Shown here piece by piece: positions 59,146-64,000 of a stretch of 64,000 nucleotides of DNA. How positions within the stretch are numbered: the first letter of the stretch is position 1; each line of letters begins with the position of its first letter. The stretch is from MGBC102946 sp022793145. GTDB taxonomy: Bacteria > Bacillota_I > Bacilli_A > RF39 > UBA660. Where the stretch lies: the NCBI GenBank assembly GCA_947426265.1, contig CANEDJ010000002.1:1-64000 (forward strand), read 5' to 3'. The notes below the pieces were generated by a model, which made no database searches, had not been told where the DNA came from, and was given only the letters and a program-made list of their open reading frames with translations. The translations under genes were made by a program, and so were the position numbers.

Positions 59146-59889
59146 ATGGAATTATTAGAAAAAATAGAAATTTTATTATCATATTATAAGAAGGGAATAT
59201 TAGGAGGAGAATTCATGCCAGAGGATGAAAATCCAAATTTAGAAAAGTCATCTTGTCAAAATTATTTGTATTTTACACTTCCTATGGCATTAAATTATCA
59301 AAGGAATTCTTATACATTATGGGAAAGTGCTAATAAAACATATAATGATGCAGAAACACGTTTTGTATTTGATCCTAAAAAAGTAGTGGAATCAAGTTTT
59401 GAAAAAGTTCAAGAAGCCCTTACAAAATATAAAGTAGCACTTCAAAAAAATAAACAAACAGAAGTCTGGATAAGACTTTGTAATACTATTGTGAATGATT
59501 TTGATGGAGATGTTAGAAATATCTTTTTGAAATTTCATAACAATGTGAATGAAATCCGAAAGTTTATGCAAATAGAAGAAAAGAAAAAATTTCCATATTT
59601 ATCAGGAACAAAAATTTGTAATTATTGGCTTTATGTAATGAGTCAGTATGCAGATCAAAGGTATGAAGACCCAGAGAACTTAACAGTTGCTCCAGATACT
59701 CATCTATGTAAAGCTACTTACCATTTGGGGCTGATTACAGAAGAGGAGCTAAACTCTAACAATGTTCAGAAACTGGTTATTGAGAGGTGGAATCAGGCTT
59801 TAAAAGGGACCAAATATCACCCAATAGATATTCATACCCCATTATGGCTTTGGAGTCGAAATGGTTTTAAAAAGATTGAAAAAGAATAA
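59146..59889 (+). CDS. uncharacterised protein with HhH-GPD-like C-terminal part
   Basis: 247 residues starting at the ATG behind TAGGAG. The C-terminal half reads PYLSGTKICNYWLYVM, then VAPDTHLCKATYHLGLI and HPIDIHTPLWLWSRNGF. This recalls the helix-hairpin-helix plus catalytic Asp layout of HhH-GPD DNA glycosylases (LPGVGxKTA... VDTHVxRVxxRLGL) and archaeal AGOG. If so, Asp in PDTH would be the catalytic residue and Lys in GTKIC the candidate Schiff-base Lys. This is a likeness seen by eye, not an assignment. It ends the 56.7-59.9 kb unit. Confidence 0.45.
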   Translation: MELLEKIEILLSYYKKGILGGEFMPEDENPNLEKSSCQNYLYFTLPMALNYQRNSYTLWESANKTYNDAETRFVFDPKKVVESSFEKVQEALTKYKVALQKNKQTEVWIRLCNTIVNDFDGDVRNIFLKFHNNVNEIRKFMQIEEKKKFPYLSGTKICNYWLYVMSQYADQRYEDPENLTVAPDTHLCKATYHLGLITEEELNSNNVQKLVIERWNQALKGTKYHPIDIHTPLWLWSRNGFKKIEKE

Positions 59890-59905
59890 AAATATTCTTT
59901 TTTTT
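59881..59905 (+). terminator. intrinsic terminator
   Basis: AAAGAATA-AAAA-TATTCTTT followed by T tract, within the stop of the preceding gene. Confidence 0.85.
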
Positions 59906-59982
59906 GTTGGCGTTTTACTATTGCTTTTCAATGATTATTCAAGATTCAATTGATTTGTTTTTAAAAAAATGATAAAAAGTAG

Positions 59983-60011
59983 TTGACAAATTAAAATCTT
60001 TTTCATATAAT
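59983..60011 (+). promoter_or_regulatory. consensus sigma-A promoter of the NAD operon
   Basis: TTGACA (59983-59988), 17 bases, TATAAT (60006-60011), a perfect consensus pair. The start point would be near 60018. Confidence 0.88.
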
Positions 60012-60017
60012 GTTATT

Positions 60018-60087
60018 AACAGAAGGGCCAATCTGTATAAATTTTAATTAAAGATATTAACAAAAAGATAATAAGAAGGAGATTAAA
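60018..60087 (+). promoter_or_regulatory. leader of the NAD operon
   Basis: About 70 transcribed bases before the first gene. It holds a small hairpin (ACAGA/TCTGT around AGGGCCAA) and the 14-base TTAACAAAAAGATA (60057-60070), which recurs before the nicotinamidase gene. No known riboswitch was recognised by eye. Confidence 0.4.
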
Positions 60088-60777
60088 ATGGAAGAAAAAG
60101 AAATATGGAAGCTAGTTCAAAATTGGATTTCGATAGAAAAACATAAAGAAGATAAAAACTTTTTAGAACATATAGCTTCTTTAAATCATCAAAACGAAAG
60201 GCTGAAACCTTACAATTTAGAACTGTATTATGGAAAAAGAGATACTAGAAAGAAATCGATATATTTCATTATTACACCATATTTGATTCAAGTGTATCAA
60301 GGAACTATAACAGAAGTGAATGGAAGGCTTAAAATAGAAAGCTGGGAAATGTTAGAGCAAATTTCTTGTGATTCTATTAGAATGCCAGAAATTATCGGAA
60401 GAGGAGAAGTACCTACAGAGCCGTTTGATTTAATAGCGCCATTCGTAAAAGAAGAAGCTTATATTTTGAATGGACTTAGTAGTGGAAGTTTAAATTATTA
60501 TCAAGAAAAGGATGAAAATGGTTTATATGGAAGAACATTAGAAACCGAACATTTTATTAAAATAGGTCCTAGAAAAGAACACAACCAATTAGATGTTCAA
60601 ATTGAAAGAGCTTGTGTTTCAGATTTTCAGAACATAGAAGAATTAGAATTGTTACAAGATGGAGAAACAATTTTGCCAATTTTAAAAAATCAAAGTCAAG
60701 GATCCTATTTGATTGCAATAGAAGCAATTAATAAGTTATTAGAAAATAAGGTAGGGAAAGTCTACCAATTATTATAA
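60088..60777 (+). CDS. uncharacterised first gene of the NAD operon, 229 aa
   Basis: Soluble, no membrane helix or known motif. Beta-rich centre (KSIYFIITPYLIQVYQGTIT, then RLKIESWEMLEQISCDSI) and a helical C terminus (GSYLIAIEAINKLLENKVG). AGAAGGAGAT precedes the ATG. It is the leading gene behind a consensus promoter, followed by nicotinamidase and nicotinate phosphoribosyltransferase, so a link to NAD metabolism or its control is suspected from position only. Confidence 0.6.
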   Translation: MEEKEIWKLVQNWISIEKHKEDKNFLEHIASLNHQNERLKPYNLELYYGKRDTRKKSIYFIITPYLIQVYQGTITEVNGRLKIESWEMLEQISCDSIRMPEIIGRGEVPTEPFDLIAPFVKEEAYILNGLSSGSLNYYQEKDENGLYGRTLETEHFIKIGPRKEHNQLDVQIERACVSDFQNIEELELLQDGETILPILKNQSQGSYLIAIEAINKLLENKVGKVYQLL

Positions 60778-60787
60778 AATATATTTT

Positions 60788-60801
60788 TAACAAAAAGATA
60801 G
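60788..60801 (+). repeat. second copy of the 14-base leader element
   Basis: TTAACAAAAAGATA, identical to 60057-60070. Both copies are followed within 10 bases by an AAGAAGGA-type ribosome site and a start codon. Confidence 0.55.
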
Positions 60802-60816
60802 AAAGAAGGAAATGAA

Positions 60817-61413
60817 ATGAAAAAGAAATTAATTGTAGTAGTAGATATGGTGAATGGATTTGTAAATATAGGAGCATTACATGATTCTTATATTAATCAC
60901 ATTGTACCAGGAATTAAAAACTTAGTAGAAGAAAGTATAGCAGAAGGAAATGATGTGATCAGTTTTAGAGATTGTCACAGTTTGGATGATATAGAATTTG
61001 AAACTTATCCAATCCACTGTTTAAATGGGACAGAAGAAAGCGAACTAGTTCCAGAATTAAAACCTTTAGGAGCAAAAATGATAGACATTCCTAAAAATAC
61101 GACCAATGGATTTAATACAGAACGTTTTAGGGAATTTTATCAAGCTCATTATGAAGAATATGACGAGATTGTTGTTGTAGGATGCTGCACAGATATTTGT
61201 GTGACAGACTTCACAACTTCTTTAGCAGAATTCCAAAAGGAAAATGGAATAAATACTCCAATTACAGTTCCAATGGATTTGGTAGAAACTTTTGATGGCC
61301 CAAATCACGATAGAAAAGTGATGAACGAAGTTGGTTTTGAAAAAATGCGAAGAGCAGGAATCAATCTTGTAGAAAGTTATGTAAGTCAAAAACAAAAACA
61401 ATATGTACTTTAA
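60817..61413 (+). CDS. pncA: nicotinamidase / isochorismatase-family hydrolase
   Basis: 198 residues. Catalytic triad candidates: Asp10 (VVVDMVNGF), Lys93 (PKNTTNGF) and Cys128 (GCCTDICVTDF). Metal ligands are offered by DCHS (residues 52-55). Hydrolyses nicotinamide to nicotinic acid, the first step of the NAD salvage route completed by the next gene and nadE. Isochorismatase-like enzymes share the fold, but the neighbours decide for nicotinamidase. Confidence 0.87.
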   Translation: MKKKLIVVVDMVNGFVNIGALHDSYINHIVPGIKNLVEESIAEGNDVISFRDCHSLDDIEFETYPIHCLNGTEESELVPELKPLGAKMIDIPKNTTNGFNTERFREFYQAHYEEYDEIVVVGCCTDICVTDFTTSLAEFQKENGINTPITVPMDLVETFDGPNHDRKVMNEVGFEKMRRAGINLVESYVSQKQKQYVL

Positions 61414-61436
61414 AAAAGGAAAGAAGGAAGATTATT

Positions 61437-62897
61437 ATGAAAATGAATGAAATTATGTCAACAGACCGTTATGAATTTACAATGTCAAATGGATATTTTG
61501 AGGAGGGAATGAAGGATCAGATCGCATATTTTGATGTTTTCTTCAGAAGAAATCCATTACAAAATGGATATACCATTATGGCAGGATTAGACCAGATTAT
61601 TAGAGATGTTAAGAATATACATTTTGAAAAAGAAGATATTGAGTACTTTGAAAATCAAGGAGTATATTCAAAAGAATTTTTAGAATATTTAAGAAATTTT
61701 AAATTTACTGGTGATATTTATGCAATTCCTGATGGAACACCAATATTTCCAAATGAACCAGCAATCACAGTAAAAGCCAATCTAATAGAAGCGCAGATTT
61801 TAGAAACTTTATTATTAAGCCATTTCAACAGTGCTTCTTTAGTGGCGACTGCAGCCAAAAGAATTGTATTAGAAGCAAAAAAACCAGTTATGGAATTTGG
61901 AAGCAGAAGAACGCATACTAAAGCAGCTATAGACGCAGGAAAAAATGCTTATCTAGCTGGTTGCTGTGGTACATCTAATGAAGCAACAGGAAGATATTAT
62001 AAAGTTCCAACTTTAGGAACAATGGCCCATTCATGGATTACTGCTTTTGATAGTGAATATGAGGCTTTCTTAAAATACGCGAAACACAATCCAGATAATA
62101 CTGTTTTCTTAGTAGATACTTATGATGTTCTTAGAAGTGGAGTTCCAAATGCAATTCGAGTTGCCAATGAATATTTGAAACCAAATGGGTTACCTTTCAA
62201 AGGAATCAGAATTGATAGTGGAGATTTGGCCTATCTTTCAAAAGAAGCAAGAAAAATGCTAGACGAAGCTGGATATCAAGATGCTACAATTTGCTTATCA
62301 AATGGATTAACAGCAGAAACAGTAAGGGATTTGAATGCGCAAGGAGCAAAAGTAGATTCTTATGGAATTGGCGATAATATTGCAGCACCTTTAGATCGCC
62401 TTGGTGGAGTTTATAAATTGGTTGCAATTGAAGAAATGGGAAAAATAATTCCAAAAATAAAAGTAAGTGCAGATGAAATTAAAACCATTAATCCAGGAAA
62501 AAAACGAGTATATCGTTTCTATGACAAAAAAACTGGTTATGCTCTTGGAGATGTTGTAGCACTTGCTCATGAATTAATCCCAACAGATCAATTCACATTA
62601 ATAGATCCAACAGACACTTGGAAGCAAACGACAATTACAGATTATGAAGTGAAAGAATTGCAAGTTCCAATCTTTCAAAATGGTACACTTGTTTATAAAG
62701 AACCAACTTTAACAGAAAGCAGAAATTATTGTATAGCTCAAATGGATACTTTATATGAGGAAGTAAAACGTTTAGAAAAGCCACATAAATATTATGTTGA
62801 TTTAACTTTAGAGCTTTTAAAATTAAAAAGGGAATTAATAGCAAGTACAACGGAAAAAGTAACTCCAAAAGAAAAGAGTATTGGTGGATTATGGTAA
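61437..62897 (+). CDS. pncB: nicotinate phosphoribosyltransferase
   Basis: Joins nicotinic acid to PRPP to give nicotinate mononucleotide. 486 residues, the long bacterial form. Motifs: STDRYEFTMSNGYFEEG at the start, EFGSRRTHTKAAIDAG, GTSNEATGRYY with GTMAHSWITAF, then IRIDSGDLAYLSKEAR and the IGDNIA segment near the active site. A C-terminal extension with cysteine (NYCIAQMD) is usual in this class. It overlaps the following Nudix gene by seven bases. Confidence 0.95.
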   Translation: MKMNEIMSTDRYEFTMSNGYFEEGMKDQIAYFDVFFRRNPLQNGYTIMAGLDQIIRDVKNIHFEKEDIEYFENQGVYSKEFLEYLRNFKFTGDIYAIPDGTPIFPNEPAITVKANLIEAQILETLLLSHFNSASLVATAAKRIVLEAKKPVMEFGSRRTHTKAAIDAGKNAYLAGCCGTSNEATGRYYKVPTLGTMAHSWITAFDSEYEAFLKYAKHNPDNTVFLVDTYDVLRSGVPNAIRVANEYLKPNGLPFKGIRIDSGDLAYLSKEARKMLDEAGYQDATICLSNGLTAETVRDLNAQGAKVDSYGIGDNIAAPLDRLGGVYKLVAIEEMGKIIPKIKVSADEIKTINPGKKRVYRFYDKKTGYALGDVVALAHELIPTDQFTLIDPTDTWKQTTITDYEVKELQVPIFQNGTLVYKEPTLTESRNYCIAQMDTLYEEVKRLEKPHKYYVDLTLELLKLKRELIASTTEKVTPKEKSIGGLW

Positions 62898-63487
62898 GAA
62901 AAGAAAAGTTAGAAGAATTAAAAAGTTATATTGAAGAATTAAAAACGGTAAAAGTAGAACCACTTTCTACCAGTCCAAAATTTTTAACGATTGAACCTGC
63001 CATATATCATTTGAATAATGGGAAAATGATGACTAGAGAATTATTAAAAAAACAACAAAAAGATGGCAGTGCAGCAATCATACTTCCTGTAACGAAAAAT
63101 GGGGAAACTGTTCTTGTAGTAGAGCCAAGATTAGGCTCTACTAAGACAGTAGCTGTTGGACTTCCCGCTGGATATATAGAATATGGAGAAGAACCTTTAA
63201 GGGCAGCCAAAAGAGAATTAGAAGAAGAAACAGGATATGTTTGTAATGACTATCAATTGCTTGCCAAATATTATCAGGATCCTGGTATCAGTAGAGCTTA
63301 TAATTATGCTTATCTAGGAATGGGAGCAGAAAAACAAAAACAACAATCATTAGATCCAGAAGAATTTGTAAGATTTTTAGAATGTCGTTATGAAGAAGCT
63401 TTAGAATTAGTAGAATTAGGATATATTGAAGATTTGCAAGCACAGTTAGCGTTAGAAAGAGCCAAGCAATATTTACTTAAAAGATAA
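62891..63487 (+). CDS. Nudix hydrolase, ADP-ribose pyrophosphatase type
   Basis: 198 residues. The Nudix box GYIEYGEEPLRAAKRELEEE plus TG spans about 94-115, and the preceding VVEPRLGSTKTVAVGLPAG is typical of ADP-ribose pyrophosphatases. In the NAD operon it would hydrolyse ADP-ribose or another NAD breakdown product and return phosphoribose. The ATG lies inside the end of pncB, so the two are coupled. Confidence 0.88.
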   Translation: MVRKEKLEELKSYIEELKTVKVEPLSTSPKFLTIEPAIYHLNNGKMMTRELLKKQQKDGSAAIILPVTKNGETVLVVEPRLGSTKTVAVGLPAGYIEYGEEPLRAAKRELEEETGYVCNDYQLLAKYYQDPGISRAYNYAYLGMGAEKQKQQSLDPEEFVRFLECRYEEALELVELGYIEDLQAQLALERAKQYLLKR

Positions 63488-63622
63488 AAAAAATTACAAA
63501 GCTTTTCCTAGTATTATAAGAATAACTTATAATTTATATTATGAAACAATATTATACTTTTGATAAAAACGAGCTTATAATGGATATAGAAGCAAAGAGA
63601 AAGCTTTGAAGGAGGAATATTT

Positions 63623-64000
63623 ATGAAATTTGATGCAAAGAAAGAAAAGGAAAGAATTGTTGATTTTATTAGAGATTATTATAGCAAAAATCATGTTGAT
63701 GGGGCTATTTTAGGAATTAGTGGTGGAAAAGATAGCGGAGTTGTAGCTGGATTATTTGTAGAAGCCTTAGGAAAAGAAAATGTAATTGGAGTAACACTTC
63801 CATGTCATTCTGTAGAGACAGATAAGAGTGATGCCAAACTAGTAAGCGATTATTATGGTTTTCCACTTTACAATTTTGACTTAACTGGAATTTATGATTC
63901 TTTTAAAGAAGAATTAAAAAATATTGGAGACTTTAATGAAGAAATCACAAAAGATAGTGATATTAATTTGAAACCACGTCTTAGAATGGCAACTGTTTAT
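63623..64000 (+). CDS. nadE: NAD(+) synthetase, 5' part
   Basis: 126 codons are present, and the gene runs off the window. PP-loop ATPase motif SGGKDSG at residues 33-39, then VTLPCHSVETDKSDAKLVSDY. It amidates nicotinate adenine dinucleotide to NAD using ammonia; there is no N-terminal glutaminase domain, so this is the ammonia-dependent short form. GGAGGAATATTT precedes the ATG. The 135 bases before it contain TTATAATGG at about 63574, a possible -10, and no gene that I can support. It belongs functionally to the NAD cluster. Confidence 0.93.
   Translation, partial: MKFDAKKEKERIVDFIRDYYSKNHVDGAILGISGGKDSGVVAGLFVEALGKENVIGVTLPCHSVETDKSDAKLVSDYYGFPLYNFDLTGIYDSFKEELKNIGDFNEEITKDSDINLKPRLRMATVY

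Noticed and set aside
60018..60087. A known NAD riboswitch in the NAD operon leader
   Set aside because: The leader is short with one 5-bp hairpin and I could not match it to a known NAD riboswitch pattern; kept only as a leader with a repeated element.
63541..63609. A 22-codon frame just before nadE
   Set aside because: No ribosome site, and it overlaps the likely promoter of nadE; probably chance.
1..64000. CRISPR array, insertion sequence, integrase or prophage
   Set aside because: No regularly spaced repeats, no transposase or integrase motifs and no phage structural genes were seen anywhere in the window.
1..64000. Mollicute-type recoding of TGA as tryptophan
   Set aside because: Genes end cleanly at TGA in several places (10144, 35491, 42474, 58854) and tryptophan is TGG throughout.

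Overview
The window reads as chromosome of a low-GC (roughly 30% G+C by eye), anaerobic, Gram-positive-type bacterium of the Bacillota/Mycoplasmatota side of the tree. The support is AT-rich coding with strong AGGAGG-type ribosome sites, a peptidoglycan gene (murD), an FtsK/SpoIIIE translocase, a PASTA protein, RecD2, MtaB, rubrerythrin with a PerR-like regulator, and NatAB. TGA is used as a stop (for example at the ends of the genes stopping at 10144, 42474 and 58854), so this is not a TGA-recoding mollicute. I cannot name the species. Almost every gene is on the + strand; the one clear exception is the PASTA protein at 18502-20460. Many promoters are of the extended -10 type (TGNTATAAT).

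1-15 kb is mostly housekeeping: an ABC export pair, two tandem lipoproteins, murD, eno, ftsK, rsmE, mtaB and recD2, separated by small intrinsic terminators, with two possible gene remnants (2444-2605, 15172-15315) and one 49-codon gene. 15.5-20.5 kb is a cell-surface pair: a secreted glucosaminidase-like wall hydrolase convergent with a kinase-less PASTA membrane protein.

20.6-33.7 kb is one long surface-glycan operon. It begins with a 1446-residue fusion of flippase, polymerase/ligase-like protein and GT2 glycosyltransferase that still carries internal ribosome-binding sites at both junctions. It continues with GT32, GT4, a TagA-family enzyme and the UDP-GlcNAc 2-epimerase that makes a TagA precursor. 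It ends with a set that together suggests a polyprenyl-phosphate-pentose pathway: a UbiA-type polyprenyl-phosphate phosphoribosyltransferase, a HAD phosphatase fused to a GtrA domain, a second GtrA protein, and a GT-C type membrane glycosyltransferase.

33.7-35.0 kb is the most striking part. About 600 bases have no convincing protein gene, are visibly richer in G+C, are full of inverted repeats, and are driven by a consensus TTGACA-N17-TAGAAT promoter. They lie directly upstream of a four-helix membrane protein that I recognise as OapA-like. This is best explained as an OLE RNA (ornate, large, extremophilic) with its partner protein. An autoregulated-looking perR-rubrerythrin operon and folD follow.

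37-60 kb is a mix of small operons: an SDR enzyme whose start codon abuts a terminator, a DUF1848 protein, dCMP deaminase, membrane-anchored regulators (an XRE type and a MerR type with a textbook 19-bp-spacer promoter), tRNA-Met, tRNA-Thr and tRNA-Arg, natAB, a PlsC/acyl-CoA ligase/PlsC lipid operon, and several unknown proteins. 60-64 kb is an NAD operon under a consensus promoter: an unknown protein, nicotinamidase, nicotinate phosphoribosyltransferase and a Nudix hydrolase, followed by NAD synthetase, which runs off the right edge.
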